A stretch of DNA of 64,000 bases from Canna indica (lineage: Eukaryota > Streptophyta > Magnoliopsida > Zingiberales > Cannaceae), in assembly GCA_034359265.1 (NCBI GenBank), contig CP136895.1, positions 41,372,001 to 41,436,000 of the forward strand, read 5' to 3'. The notes under the pieces are model-generated. The model was not told where the DNA came from. It did no database searches and was given only the letters and a program-made list of their open reading frames with translations. Both the position numbers and the translations under genes were made by a program. Positions 24,087-37,487 of this stretch are shown one piece after another (the stretch's first letter is position 1; each line of letters begins with the position of its first letter).

Positions 24087-24755
24087 TTTAAAGGGAAAAT
24101 ACCTAAATATAGTTTGTACTTTGGACTTTGTCTCAATTGTGGCCCGTACTTTAATTTGTCTCAATTGTGTACACATACTAAGACATTTGTTCCAATTGTG
24201 GCCTTCCGTCAAGACTCCGTTGGGCACCCCGTTAACTCGACGACGTGGCATGCTAACATGTATTAAATAATTATTTTTTAATACCCACTTGCCACATCAT
24301 CAAAGTTGGGTCATTTAAATTTTTTGTTTTATTAATCCCAAACGCCACGTCAGTAAGTTAGTTGAAATACCTAAAACTAATAAGAAAACCTAATTCCCTC
24401 TACCCCACCGCCCGACAAAATCAAACCCTACCCCACCTCCCGCTCCCTACTTCTCAGCGACAAGAAACGGTGCATCCCGCCGATCCCGCTCGTTTCCGGC
24501 GACACCTCCGGTGACATCTCCGGCACCTTCTATTTGGGAAAGTGACATTCCATCAACACATACAATCATGTGCCAGAAGCAGGTTGTAAGACACTCTAAC
24601 CGGGTGCGGAAGAGCGTTCTTCCATCGCGTGCTCCAGTACAAGTAAGATCATTCCCCCTAATGGATTTTATTGGTTTATGGATTTGATGTAAGTTAGGGT
24701 TTATGGATTCTATGCGTAAGTTAGGGATTCTATGCGTAAGTTAGGAATTTTAGGG
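24087..24755 (+). mobile_element. MULE 5' terminal region
   Basis: It opens with AAAGGGAAAATACC, followed by repeated 'tttgtctcaattgtgg' words and a GACGTGGCA segment, as in many plant Mutator-like terminal regions. The assignment rests mainly on the downstream transposase pieces at 27581-28606 and 38860-40318. Near 24690-24755 a 'ttctatgcgtaagttaggg' unit is repeated. I did not find the matching right terminal repeat. Confidence 0.55.
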
Positions 24756-27309
24756 TGTAAGACCCGGAAAAGTTTCCTAATATAAAAATCTATTTTGGTG
24801 CAGCGCGCCGGACCCAGGGGCAGTCGGGCCGAGCCTCAGGATCGTCTCGAGTGAAAAGGTATGACTCGGCTAATAATTCATGAAACCTATGTGGATGAAT
24901 AACTTTCCTTTTATGAATTCATACCTTAAATTAAGTTAACTCGAGTCATGTTATAGGTTGAGTCAGAACCCAAGTTGAGTTCAGGTTTAGTCGAGTTCCG
25001 GGTATGAATTAAGTGAGTCTTGAGGCCATCTTTGGAAAGATGGATGAGGGAATAAAACCCTCTTATTGCAGCCATGCGACTCACCCTTTGAGTCACACAA
25101 GGCCGCCTAGGGAGAAGAGGAGAAGGAGCAAGGAGGAGGCTTGGGGCTTGGATCGATCCAGGATTCGCGTCGTTGCCGGAAAAATTTCAAGTCGTTGTCA
25201 CCCGATCCTTGTTTCTCCGCAACCTAGGTGAGTGGTTATATTTTTGAGGCTTGGGGGAGGCGGGTAGCCGAACCCTAGATGGAATAGGTTGAGTTCTTAC
25301 GATCCTTCCGACGAATCTTGATTTCCAACGACGTGTGTTCACTGTTTTATGAGGTTTCTTATCGGAACTCACTATTTTCTTCGTCATTTTGCAAGATCTT
25401 GGGGCTGCCGAGTCATGAGAAAATGGGAAAGGTCATGCTGAAATTTTCCCTGATTCCCTTGACGGCAAGAAGGCCCTTAGATGACCTTATATCACTATTT
25501 GATGTAGTTTCCTTTGTACATCTCGCGTATTATGAAGTAAGCTCTCCCTAGAAATCCCTTGAAGTGGCCGAACGAACCCTACAACTCATGAAGAGGGTTC
25601 GGCCAAGGGTGAGGAAAAGGTAAATTAGTTCATTAGTATTTGAGTTGTATGCGGAATTGAAGAGGTAAAGGTATAGCTAGAGTCCCCTCCCTCTTTTCCT
25701 ACCCCAACGGCCATGGCCGAGCAAGGTCTTCCTTGCTCATGGTTCGGCCAAGGTTAGGGAGAGGAGGAGAGATTAGCTTTAGATGAAAATTGCATGATTA
25801 TAAGGATCATACATAGAGATATGACAATACTTAGGAAGAACACCAAACTTAACAAGTAGCTTGATTGATTTTGAATTATAGAAATGCTAGTTTTATAACC
25901 ATTCTTAGCATTTGATCCTTAAACTTTGGATGTTGACATTGTTACCATGTTTTGAATTTCATACATGTTATTTAAATTCATTACTACCTTGCCATGCTAG
26001 ATAGTTGCTCCTATATGTTCTAATATTCCTAAGGTAGTATAAAAATTGCTAGGTATATACATTGTAGTCATATATGATGAAGGTCGCAATATTTGAATAT
26101 TTTCCCTTCGATTATACATGCTGCCCTAAATGTTCTTGGGTGGTATTCCAAGGTCGACACATGGAAATTCTCACCCAAGGCAGTGTAGAAGGATGGGTAA
26201 CATGTAAGGCATCACTAAACGTTCATAGCAGATATATGGAAACTTAGTTAGGAGACGATAACACTTCTATGACTCCTTATATACTTTTGGAAATTTAGAA
26301 CTTGTAGGTGTTCATATATTGAAAGGGCAGCATAAATTGTTGACTCGGTAGCCGGACTTAGGCCAGATACGAGCAAAGGCCCGAAGTGTATATATATGGA
26401 AACTCTAGGATATTGATTGTGCAATGTGTTTGAGATGGTCCGCCGAGGAGCGAGGAGGTCGGAAATGACCAATGATCAGCTCGGCCAGTATTGGGTCTAG
26501 AGGTGCACCAGCGGGCTCGCTAGGTGCCAGACCCCAGTTGGGTGGGACTAGCTATCCTTACCCCAGACGGTGTCCGAAGACTAGTGGACCATCCTAGTCG
26601 ACGGCCCAGGATTGTTTGCTTACTTCTTGAGATGATGTGGCCAATGGCCAGTATGATACTACCGGATATGGTAGGGATGGCTGTAGCTGGGATATTATTC
26701 TATGAGTAGGCCTAAGGGCCGAATGCCGAAGGCTTGATAAGCCAAGATGTCAAGTTATCATATTCAGTTGGTACAAATGGACCGGTTGGGGTTGGTAATC
26801 GCATTAGAAGTAAACTTTACCTCCTTGTACATTTCTTTAATGCCTTATATGATATATGCATGATTGAGGCTTATGTGGAGGTTCATTTGAGCCACTCATT
26901 GAGTCCCAAGTGGACTCACAATTTACTCTTATTTTTGCAGAGCATGAGCAGTGACTTGGTATGTCGACATGGTGCAGCTGGTGGGCGGGAGGCAGTGCCA
27001 TATCTCGTAGCGGCGTCCATGAGTCTTATACTAGTGCTTAGTAGTGTTTGGTTTTGTTTCTGCACTGACAGTTATAATTGAAAAAGTATCATAGAATCTC
27101 GTTTCTTGAACCTTCAGTTTCTTTGATGTTGATGTGTCTATTCGTTTTGGAAAACATATGGATTGTGACTTAGCAAACTTTTTTTTAAAGTATGATGAGA
27201 TTTCTTTTACTTGATGTGTCTTGACTTTATTGGTGTCAGTGTGGACAGTAGGCTACATGGCAGGAGGTAGGCCCTGGCCGGTCACACTACCCTCAGTTGG
27301 GGTGTGACA
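24756..27309 (+). mobile_element. solo Gypsy LTR (2554 bp)
   Basis: It starts TGTAAGACCCGG, ends GGGGTGTGACA and is flanked by perfect TAGGG target duplications (24751-24755 and 27310-27314). No internal region, PBS or gag-pol is present, so it is a solo LTR left by LTR-LTR recombination. Its 3' end resembles, in reverse complement, the start of the LTR at 28607, so the families are related. The ORFs inside it have no recognisable protein similarity. Confidence 0.9.
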
Positions 27310-27314
27310 TAGGG

Positions 27315-27580
27315 TTTATGGATTTTATGCGTAAGTTAGGGTTGATGATGATGATGATATCTTACTGTTACAATTGGATTACATTTTGATTACATGTATT
27401 GATGATGGTTACAGTTTGTTACAGTTATATTATTGATGATAACATGATGATATGTTACTGTTACTGTTATAGTATTGATGTGATATGTTACTGTTATTGT
27501 TACTGTTACTATTATGGTATTAATAATTTAAGTTACTATTGATCATGTTACTGTTGATCATGTTACTGTTAGTCTGATTT
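27315..27580 (+). other. low-complexity MULE leader
   Basis: It holds a GAT-repeat run (about 27343-27358) and a long series of GTTACTGTTA-type words. It joins the sequence left of the solo LTR ('tttatggatt(c/t)tatgcgtaagttaggg'), confirming that the LTR interrupted one element. No coding seen. Confidence 0.6.
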
Positions 27581-28606
27581 TTGAATTATTGGTTAATATT
27601 AGTAGCTCCAGCAGTAGTTCAAGTGCTGAACAACCTATTGATAAGGGTAAGACAACATTGGATAGCAGCTCTAGTAGTAGTTCCAGCAGTGAATTCAAGG
27701 AGCCAGCTCATCATGAAAAAGAGGTTGTTCATCCTTATGTTGAGAAGGGAAAACAAGCAGTGGATAGTAGTGAATTTCATCATGAGAAAGAGCATGTTCA
27801 TCTTGAAAAAGAGCTTGTTTATCCTGATGTTGAGAAGGGAAAACAAGCAGCAGATAGCACTTCCCGCAGTTGTTATGAAAGGGTTCATGAGCCTGTTCAT
27901 CATGATTATGTTCATCATGATTTGAGTAGTAGTTCCAGCACTAGTTGTGATAGGTTTCAATTTGTGCGAATGGAACCTAGCCACCTAGGGAGGTAATGCA
28001 ACCTAAAAGAAATGAGTCATTGGATGATTCAGATTTCATGCCTATGGGTGAAACTGAAGATGAACTAATGTCAAGTGAGTTTGAAGATACCAATGATGAT
28101 GAATACATAGAGGCCAGAAACATCATAAAATAAGTTGTGACAGTGAACCCTAGCAGCTTCAGTCAACCCAATGAAGCAGACATTCCTCCATGTAGTCAAC
28201 CCAATGAAGCAAACATTCCTCCATGCAGTCAACCCAATGAAGCAGACATTTCTCCATGTAGTCAACCAATTGAATCAATACTTGTGACAGTTGAACTTGG
28301 AGCAGACATTCCTCCAAGTAGTTTCAATGAAACATTGTCAATACCGGTCCAGGTTGGAACTGACAGTACTCAAGCTGGAAGAAGAGTCCATACACCCGAA
28401 CCTACTGAAGTAATGACACCCAAAACTAGTGATGCATCCTTGGGTCTTGCTCCTAAAAGGAAAACAAGACATTACAAAGTTTATACTCCAAATTGTAATC
28501 AGCAAGATATCAGTTTTGAAATTGGAATGCAATTTGAGACACCTTCATAATTTAAAGATGCAGTACAGTCTGGTGCCTTGCACAATGGGGTCAATATTAG
28601 ATGGTC
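27581..28606 (+). pseudogene. MULE transposase, N-terminal part
   Basis: Three reading blocks follow one another. The first is a Ser- and Glu/His-rich block (27589-27990, with repeated EKELVYPDVEKGKQA-like units). The second is an acidic block (about 27990-28134: ESLDDSDFMPMGETEDELMSSEFED, in a shifted frame) ending in TAA. The third (28137-28606) starts with 11-residue repeats and ends in FEIGMQFETPS, stop, FKDAVQSGALHNGVNIRW. The last segment matches the start of the conserved MuDR-type N-terminal domain (F..AV...A...G..I.W). It is cut at 28607 by a Gypsy LTR. At least one frameshift and two internal stops make it dead. The catalytic core is absent here. Confidence 0.75.
28161..28270 (+). 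repeat. 33-bp coding minisatellite in the MULE
   Basis: Three full units and a partial fourth start at 28161, 28194, 28227 and 28260 and encode SQPNEADIPPC with small changes. The spacing is exactly 33 bp, keeping the frame. Confidence 0.93.
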
Positions 28607-31600
28607 TGTCACACCCCAACTCGGGGTCGCGTGACCGGCCAAGGTAAGTGTCAATACCCCGAAGCCTACCACATGCACTTATCCAATCATAAAAGAACAA
28701 TACTGAACCATCGAAAAATCATGAAATAAATGGTGACCAAACTTTATTAATTTCAAACAGTTTTAAGTCTAAAGAAACAACTCAGTTTTTCAAATAACAA
28801 TTCAAGTTTAAAACCGTAAATGCTTTTACAAACGACTACTTAGTGCATGACCATCAACCCTAACTAACACGACTACGACTCTATGGTCTCCTGCTACGAG
28901 ATCTGTGCCTCCACCTGCACTCCAACTGCGCCATGCCACCAGGTCGTACCTCACGGGTCAGGCTCTGTAAAACAACAATAAACAAACCATGAGTCCACGA
29001 GGAACTCAGTGAGCGGTTCTTGTTGGGTGAAATGGCACACTAGAGGGGGGGTGAATAGTGTGTTAACTAATTTATTAGCCTAAATCCGATTTTAATCGTT
29101 TCTTGATTAGTTAGGCTAAGCACGATATTTATAGGAAGCGGAAGAAATAAATATAAAGCAATAAGCACAAACAATTCACAATGCAAACACAAGAATTTAT
29201 AGTGGTTCGGCCCCAATGCCTTCTCCACTACCTAAGCACCCCGCTTAGGATTTCCAAACTTAGTTTACTAGATATAAATTGTTTTGCTTACAAAGAGGAC
29301 TTTGACTCGAAGAGTCTCACTCTCAACCTAAGGCACTTCCACACCCGGAAGTCTCCGCCTTCTTAACGAGAGCACTCTTCCACCTCAACCTAAGGGACAA
29401 CTCAACTAATCCTAGTAAACTACGTTTACAAAGATGGGTTTAAGCTTTAACACCAAGGCAACCACCAACTCAATCAAGCCTAGCAATCTAGGTTTACACA
29501 CTTGATGTACAATCAAAATAAACAACAAAATACAATAACAATTGGAGCAATAAATCAAACAAACTATACTTAGCTCCAAAAGACACTCCCTAGTCCTCTT
29601 GATGCCTTGAGATGATGAATCGATAAATCTTGAAGGCTAAATCAAGGTGTTATCCTGGAAACAAGGGATTGCAGAGGGATGGCTCAAGAAGTGCTTTAGA
29701 GTTGATCAATGATGGCTCAATGAAGGTTAAGAGTGATCAAAAATTGTTTAAGAAAGGCTGGGTTTGGGTATTTATAACCCTGCAACGGAAATAGCGCGTC
29801 AACGGGCAGAAAACTAGCCATTTTTGCCGTTCGGTCGCATGTCAGTCGATCGACCGCCCACGACCGCTGCGCCTTCTGTGAGTTATGTGCACTGTTCAAT
29901 CAACCGACGGGTCGACCGAATGAATCGCGAGATCAGCGATCCACAATCGGGTCGACCGAATCGCTTCTGCCAAGTCACGATTCTTGCGATCCTCAATCTG
30001 GTCGACCGATCGATCGACCGAAGACCCTACTGTCAATTTTTGGCTTCTGTCGGTCGACCAAACCTGTGCTGAACAGGGCAGTCTGCTTATTTGCTTGGGT
30101 TTTTCTACTCGTTTTGGTTCCGTCTTCGCTCAGTCTACTTATATAACATTTAATAACTTTAAGTTAATAACTATAAAACATAAATGTTATATAAGAATTA
30201 CCCCCCATTTGGATTCAATAAAAATATCTAAAAAATCAAAATCCTTAAGAATCAAAATCTAGTTTTTGGGGTCTAGTACAAATTTTCAGAAAACATAAAT
30301 TTTCTTACTTCCCGGGTCAAGTATGGGTAGGCTAAATGCTCCCAAAAAATCCTTTAAAATATCTCGTTATCTAGTTTCTACCCAAGGAATAATTACTGCC
30401 ATTTTTTATGTCAAGATAATGTCTAGGTCATATAGCCCTCCAAGGAGCTCCATAGGCTTGTGAATTCAGAGCAGTTTTCGGGTTTTCATGTTTTAAGATT
30501 CGGGATTGGTTTTAGGGTTATTTGCATCATAAAGAGGATTTACAACATATCTAGACACCCTAAACCTAAACTCTAGCTTCTTGAAGAGTTTGAGCGCGTC
30601 GACCAACGTCCTTCCGATTTTTTAATTTCTTCAATTTCCGATCGCGGACGTCGTGCGCTAATCGATATGGAACCTGAAAGATATCTCAATAAAATATTAG
30701 TTCCATGTTTGTTATCATCAAAACCGAGATTAAGACCAACGTTGAAAACCTTAAGCCAACAGTTCTCTCGAACCTCCACTTAAATCCCGGTTAAGATAAC
30801 ATATACAACAGTATGGTACAGTCAAGGAATTTAAGCTAAACAACATATCAAGTCACCAAAATGATTGAATCGGCATCCTTGGCCCTTTCCAACTCATACC
30901 ATTCAGCCACTATGGGCCTATTCATGTGTAGGGGGTTTGGCCATACCAGGCTTCCCAACCCTATCAAACCAGACCGAATCGGCCTTCTCAACCAGCCTAA
31001 CGAGGTGTATAATGTACAAAACAATCAATCCTGGGTCTGTCGAATAAGATGGCCACTAGTCTCTGGAACCCTCCGGATTAGGGATAGCTAGTCTCACCCG
31101 ACTCGGGTCTACCGTCAGCGTGGCCCACTGACGGAATCTCAAGACCCTCCGCCACCCGGGTCTAACTCCTAGTGGGCCCGCTGGTGCAATCTCAAGACCC
31201 TATCATCGGTGAGACGTGTGGTAGCCATTCGGCTGATGACACGCCTCGATCAGTAGACCATCTCAATCATAGTACACAATCAATGTTTCAGTAATAATTC
31301 CATCTAGGTTTATACGGCCAGTGCCCTTATCCGAGACTACCCTCGGATCATACCAGCTGAACGTTAAGGTCTGCTATCTATCCCTAGGTGTGACACCTAG
31401 TGTATGTATTTTGTTTCTCCGGGTAACTACCATTCATGGGTATAGAAATCCTTCCTACTTGATTTAGTTGAGTAAATGAAATATAGCGAAGAATGTGGCC
31501 TACTCTTATCAACAATAATTACTAGCAATAGTTACCAACAATAATCACCAAAATTAAATACCAACAATGGTAACTAAATGAATGCTAGAGCAAGAGATTA

Positions 31601-32728
31601 ATTTCAGCTATTAAAGCTAAATTCGTAGTAAGGAAACAAGTAGTATAACATGGTATGATGGGGCACTAGCATTAGAATATAATTGTAACCTTTCCTTGAT
31701 TTGCATGCTATACTAAATCCTAACCATGTATGCAATAACAAGAACATTTCCTTAAACATGATAATCTAGATCTATCTCTAATAACAATTCATATGATGAG
31801 CGAGAAATCTCATAACATAAATACAATTTAACACCAAGCATGTAAGCATGAATCAAAACAACCCAACATGCAATCTAGCATGAATAATTTAATCAATCTT
31901 TCAGTTCCACCCTTACCCTTGCTCGGCCGAAACTTGAGCAGGGTAACACCTTGCTCGGCCGAGCCTTCTAGGTAGGAAGGGCATGCTTTCGACAACATGC
32001 ATCAATCTAAGGATCTGATATTTACCAAAAAGAAGACGATCCATGGGTTATAAGCCACTCGAGGAAATTGGGGAAATTTTCGACATGACCTTCCCCCTTT
32101 TTCCTCTATGTGGCCAACCCCTAAATCACATAAACACGATCAAAACAAAACATAATCACAGCTATGCGCATCATTCGGAGTCCAAACACGAGAAACCACA
32201 TCAATCGACAAGAAACATCGCGTAGAACTCAATTACAAGATCTCCAAGGTTCGGCCACCTGCCTACCCTTGCTAATAAACCAACCACTCACCTCAATCAG
32301 ACGCAAAGGTGGACTCGATGAAGATGAATATCGGCTTCTCTAATGACGATGCGAGATCGGCGCCGTCCACAAGATCTCCCTCCCCTTCCCCCGGGCTATG
32401 TGTGGCTCTCTCTCCTTGAGTCGCACGGCGGCTTGAGGTCAAGGGTTTTATTCCCCCCTCCTTTGGCGTTTGACCAAAGTGCCCTCGAGACTCAAGTCTC
32501 ATTACTCAAGGCAACCCGAGCCCGAATCGGACCCCGACTCAACCTGTAACCCGATTTCATCCCAACTTAAATCAATCTAACACATAAGTCATACAACATG
32601 CCTCACGAGTCAACCAATTAAGTTATACCTGCCATTAGTGTCGATTCTCGTGACTCAACCCATCTATTCTCCGATTACGTGCGCAGCACCACATAAAACT
32701 TATATGTTAGAAGATCCCGAGTATTACA
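28607..32728 (-). repeat. 3' LTR of Gypsy G2, interrupted
   Basis: In + coordinates it runs from TGTCACACCCC to GAGTATTACA. The native LTR is 28607-29020 plus 30767-32728. The stretch 30993-32240 aligns closely with 37626-38826. Confidence 0.85.
29021..30761 (-). mobile_element. solo Sirevirus-like F2 LTR (1741 bp)
   Basis: On - it starts TGTTGGCTTAAGG and ends TTTCACCCAACA. Perfect GTTCT target duplications flank it (29016-29020, 30762-30766). It contains the F2 palindrome (30138-30195), the GTCGAC/CGATCG cluster (29830-30060) and a TATAAATAC box on - at about 29767. There is no internal region, so it is a recombined solo LTR. Confidence 0.93.
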
Positions 32729-32749
32729 ACCTTCCCCCCTTAAGGGAAA

Positions 32750-34049
32750 TTTGTCCTCGAATTTAGTAAAGCATAGGGACTCACCATATCCTGGAACAGG
32801 GAGGGGTAGTGCTCCCTCTTGTCCCTCTCTACTTCCCAGGTAGCCTCTTGCCCGATATGATGCTCCCACCTAACTTTCACTAAGGGAATTTCCTTAGATC
32901 TCAGCTTCCTGATCTGTTAGTCAAGTACCTCTACTGTCCTCTCCTCATACGAGACCGCCGTGTCCATCTCAACCACAGTCGGCTCGATCACATGGGATTC
33001 ATCCCTCACATACCTCCGAAGCATTGACACAAGAAAAACTAGGTGAACTCTGCTCAGGCTAGGAGGCAAAGCCAACTCGTAAGCCACCGCTCCTCTCCGC
33101 TTGAGAATAGGGAAAGGCTCAATGAACCTAGGGCTCAACTTCCCCTTCTTCCCAAATCGGACTACCCCTTTCATGGGGGAAAACTTCAGGAACACCAAGT
33201 CGCCTTCCGCGAACTCCAACTCTCTGACCTTCTTATCAGCATACATTTTCTGGCGACTTTGAGCCGCCAACGGCCTTTCTTTTATTAGCTGCATTTTCTT
33301 CACTGCCTTCTCGATCAAGTCAGGACCTACCATGAGATTCTCTCCTATCTCAAACCAGCCCACAAGAGATCTACACCGCCGCCCATATAAGGCCTCGAAA
33401 GGGGCCATGCCAATGCTACTATGATAGCTATTGTTGTAGGCAAACTCAATCAACGATGGGTGTTTCTCCCAACTGCCTGCTAGGTCCAGAATGCAGGCCC
33501 TCAGCATATCTTCCAAAGTTTGGATGGTTCTCTCAGACTGTCCGTTTGTCTGCAGATGGAAACCCGTGTTGAACCGTACTTGAGTACCCAAGGCTTCTTG
33601 GAAGGACTGCCAAAACTGGGCTGTGAACTGGGTATCTCGATCTGATATGATCGTCACTGGGTTACCATGATAAGCCATAATCCTGTCTAGAAATAGTCTG
33701 GCGTACTGCTCCGTAGAAAAGGTCATTTTCACCGGAATGAAGTGTGCGGTCTTAGTTAACTGATCCACTACCACCCAAATGGAATCAAGACCTCCTCTTG
33801 ACCTAAGCAGCCCGGTCACTAGGTCCATGTGATCTTCTCCCAGTTCCACTCGGGGACCTTGAGGTTCTGTAGCAGCCCCGCAGGCTTCAAGTGTTCGACC
33901 TTCACCTATTGGCAGACCAAACACTTGGATACAAACTCTGCTACATCTCTCTTCATGCCCTTCCACCAGTAGTGTTCCATTAAGTCTCGATACATTTTGG
34001 TGGCTCCCGAGTGCATCGTGTAAGTGGAATGGTGACCCATTTCCAAAAC
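32750..34049 (-). pseudogene. Gypsy G2 integrase with chromodomain-like tail
   Basis: The longest frame spans 34059-32917 on -. The Zn-binding part (KCLVCQ, near 33910) is in another frame, indicating a frameshift. The core keeps the catalytic triad: Asp in DHMDLVTGL, Asp in ISDRDTQF and Glu in NGQSERTIQTLEDML. Next come NNSYHSSIGMAPFEALYGRRC and the GPF-like motif PRFIEPFPILKRRGAVAYEL. After a stop following VEVLD at 32917 the same frame reads on as IRKLRSKEIPLVKVRWEH and EATWEVE, the chromodomain-like tail of Tekay-type elements. A polypurine tract and the 3' LTR follow directly. Confidence 0.9.
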
Positions 34050-36218
34050 CTATCGGCATACCTCTGCCATATCAGACACCACTATCCAGTCTCTAAACCT
34101 TAGAACACCTTCTGAGTCGACCCTGAACCCATCATATGCTTCACCTCTTTGGACCAGATCCCTTGTCAGAGAATAAAACGCGTCCTCCTCCTGCACCACA
34201 CACAACATGTCCACCAAGGTGGACTGTACCCGTAAGTGTTCTACCAGGGTACCCAAAGCTGACACAGTCAGGGTTGCTCCCCCATCCAAGCACATCGCTA
34301 GCTCTCGAGCTAGGGGCCTTATCCTGATTTCCAAATGAGCCAAACTGCCCATGGATTTTCTGCATAAAGCATCCGCTACCACATTCGCTTTCCCTGGATA
34401 ATACATAATAGTGCAGTAATAGTCCTTTAGGAGCTCCAGCCACCTCCTCTGCCTAAGGTTCAGCTCTCTTTGGGTAAGCAAGTACTGGAGGCTCTTGTGA
34501 TCCGTATAAATCTCACAAGTATCCCCGTACAGGTAATGACGCCAGAGCTTTAGTGCAAAAACCACTACTGCCATCTCTAGATCATGCGTCGGGTAATTCT
34601 GTTCATGAACCTTCAGCTGGCGAGATGCATAGGCTATGACTTTGCCAAACTGCATCAGAACATAGCCTAGGCCAACCCGAGAGGCATCATAGTAGACCAC
34701 AAATCCTCCTGAACCGAAAGGTACGGCCAACACGGGTGCTGACGTCAAGCATTCCTTGAGCTTCTAAAAGCTCGCCTCGCACTTCTCGTCCCAAACAAAT
34801 TTGACCCTTTTTTGAGTCAACCGAGTCAAAGGGGCTGCAATCCTGGAGAAAATTTCTACAAACTTTCGGTAATACCCGGCCAACCCAAGAAAGCTGTGGA
34901 TCTCAGTCACACTGGTTGGCCGTCTCCAGTTCTGCACAGCCTCCACCTTTGCAAGATCCACCCTTATCCCTTCCTTGGACACTACATGGCCCAAGAACCC
35001 TACACTTTCCAACCAGAATTCACATTTGGAGAATTTAGCGAACAACCGGTGCTCTCAGAGGGTTTCTAGAACCATCCGCAAGTGTTCAGAGTGCTCCTCC
35101 TCGCTCTTGGTGTACACTAAGATGTCCTCAATGAAGATGATCACAAAACTATCTAGGTACTCCTTAAACACCTGGTTCATCAAGTCCATGAAAGCTGCAG
35201 GTGCATTGGTCAGACCAGAAGACATCACTAGGAATTTGTAGTGGCCATAGCGAGTCCTGAAGGTAGTATTAGGCACATCACAGTCTCAGATTCTCCCCTA
35301 ATGGTATCCGAACCTCAAGTCGATCTTAGAAAACCATCGTGCCCCCTGTAGTTGGTCAAACAAATCGTCTATCCTTGGTAGTGGGTAACGATTCTTGATC
35401 GTCACTTTATTCAGCTGCCTATATTCAATGCACATGCGCATAGACCCATCCTTCTTCTTCACGAAGAGTACCGGAGCACCCCATGGTGACACGCTCGGCC
35501 GAATGAAGCCAAGTCCAACATCTCTTGCAATTGCACTTTTAGCTGCCTGAGTTCAGCCGGCACCATCCTATAGGGTGGGATGGAGATCGGCTTCACCCCG
35601 GGCTGCAAATCAATGAAGAAATCAACCTCTCTCCTTGGCGACAATCCCAACAACTCCTCGAGAAACACATCGGGGAATTTGCAGACTACCTGAGTTCCAC
35701 CGACATCCCCTGCGCACCCCCTTTTTCCTCGGCCACAGATACGAAGGCCAAGAAGGACTGGTAGCCTCCCTGAAGCAGATTACGAGCTTTAAGGGTTGAG
35801 ATGACCCCAATCGGCTCGCTCCTTCCTTCTCCTTGGAAGGTGAACTACGGCAACCCGGGCTTGCTGAACATGACTGCCTTAGCCCTACCATCCAGTATCG
35901 CAAAGTGCTCCATATGCCTTAGTCTGTTCATTAGCCAACCATGGGCAGGAGTGTCAAATCTGCCCTCAATGCATGGCCGCAGATGAGCACTTCGTAGTCT
36001 CAGAAAATTGATTTAGCTACAATTGCATCGCCCATAGGCGTTGATACCACAAATGGCCCGTCAAGAAGGGAAGGTGCCATAGGTAACTCAACAGCAAATT
36101 TGGCAGATACAAACGAGTGTGTGGCACCCGGATCAAATAGAACATAAGCAGCAGATGAACAAACTAAAATAGTACTTGTTACCACTGCTCTAGATGCCTC
36201 TGCCCCATCATGGTTCAT
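34050..36218 (-). pseudogene. Gypsy G2 protease, reverse transcriptase and RNase H
   Basis: Protease (36218-36000): VLFDPGATHSFVS with DPGA at the active site. Reverse transcriptase: [20 protein letters not shown] (35668-35459, one frame), then [20 protein letters not shown] and [20 protein letters not shown] (35492-35298). The catalytic strand is [13 protein letters not shown] (35276-35055), where the first Asp of the usual DD pair is Glu. The connection is at 35045-34764 and RNase H at 34748-34050 ([52 protein letters not shown]). Pieces from 35492 to 34050 share one frame and are separated by single stops, so point mutations did most of the damage. It lies downstream of gag and upstream of the integrase, in the usual Gypsy order. 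Confidence 0.92.
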
Positions 36219-36301
36219 GGCGTAAACTTGGCCAGACGGTTTCTTAGAGTGACTATCCTATGGCCCTCTACTTTGCATCTGACCCTTCTGCGCCACTGAC
36301 C

Positions 36302-37255
36302 CTACTTACATCGGCGCTTTTCCTTTTGACAGCTCAGATCTCTGGCCACCTCTATCCGGGCAATTCTTCCTAAAGTGCCCAACCTGCCCACATCTGAAGC
36401 ATGCATCTGTACGGCCATAGCAAGTCCACAGTGCTTTTGGTTACAACGACCACACTGCAGCATGTCTGCCTTCTGAGTAGCGCCCCCTGTCTCTGTCTGC
36501 CTCGCCGCCCCTAACCCTGAGCCTCTGCAGCCCCGGCTACTATTGTGCCCACGACTCTGCTGGTTATATGCGGTGGTCACAGTCCCTTCTGAATGCCACG
36601 GCTGACCTCCAGATCCTTGAGGCCGAAATTCCTTCTTGGGCGGCCCATCATTTTTCTTGGACGGCACCAGTACTTCCTTCCGAAGGGCCTCATCCACCAC
36701 CCGAGCAAATGTGGAGTCCTTGGTGTAATGGATAAGCCTGCCTATCTGAGGTCTTAGACCCTCCATGAATCTTTTCACCCTGGCAATCTCAGTTGCCACT
36801 AGAGTTGGATGGTACTTAGAAATCTAGGTAAACTCCATTTCGTAGTCTTCTATTGACATGCCTCCCGACTGACGCAACAACTCAAAATCTCGTGCTCGCT
36901 TATCGCGGACACTCATCGACAGGTACTGCTCCTCTACAGCTGCCCTAAATTCTTCCCATGTGGGAGGTGGTGTGTGTGCTGCCCTTCGACCCTTCCAGGT
37001 ATGCAACCAGTACTTGGCAGGTCCCCTTAGTTGTAGGCCAACCATGCGAGTCGCTGCCGCTGATGAACACCCTAGTTCTATACATAGCTCGTAACAGTCC
37101 CCCAGGAACTCGGTGACTTCCACTTGTCGATCTGTACCGGTGAATACTGGTGGCCTAAACTTGACGAAGTCTGCATACGTAGGTGCCCCTGGGACCCTGA
37201 CCTGCGGTGCTACCTGGGACCACTAAACTTGCCGATCTGGACTGCTTCCACTCAA
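36302..37255 (-). pseudogene. Gypsy G2 gag
   Basis: On - the readable part begins near 37255 (YADFVKFRPPVFTGTD) and passes the Gag pattern LQLRGPAKYWL, TWEEFRAAVEEQYL and DFELLRQSGGMSIEDYEMEFT. A TAG at 36824-36826 interrupts it, and it continues in the same frame through LRPQIGRLIHYTKD to 36302. Near 36350-36400 the zinc knuckle (CFRCGQVGHFRKNC) is readable only after a frameshift. The Gag would coat genomic RNA in the particle. As it stands the product is broken. Confidence 0.88.
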
Positions 37256-37471
37256 AGCAGCGTTACGGGTCTTTGTCACACTAACATAAAAAATGATTTC
37301 ACCATTAATATCAAACAACTCATTCAATTATAATTAAGTTACTAACCACATGGTGCGCTGAGTGCAGTCGTGGTTGTCTGATCTCGTAGCATAACTATAC
37401 CGAATATAGACATACTAGCATATGCCTCATTCGGTACCCAATTCCTAGTCGTAGTCAAGACCTAAGCAAAA

Positions 37472-37483
37472 GCTCTGATACCA
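37472..37483 (-). promoter_or_regulatory. primer-binding site of Gypsy G2
   Basis: The reverse complement is TGGTATCAGAGC, followed by TTTTGC, so it matches initiator tRNA-Met. It lies 4 bp from the 5' LTR at 37488. Confidence 0.92.
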
Positions 37484-37487
37484 ACTT

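Noticed and set aside
24069..24270. ORFs on both strands in the MULE terminal region
   Set aside because: They are terminal-repeat sequence without any domain. Their openness is by chance.
27581..27925. Overlapping ORFs in other frames of the Ser/His-rich MULE block
   Set aside because: They are repeats read in shifted frames. Only the frame at 27589 and its shifted continuation fit a MULE N-terminus.
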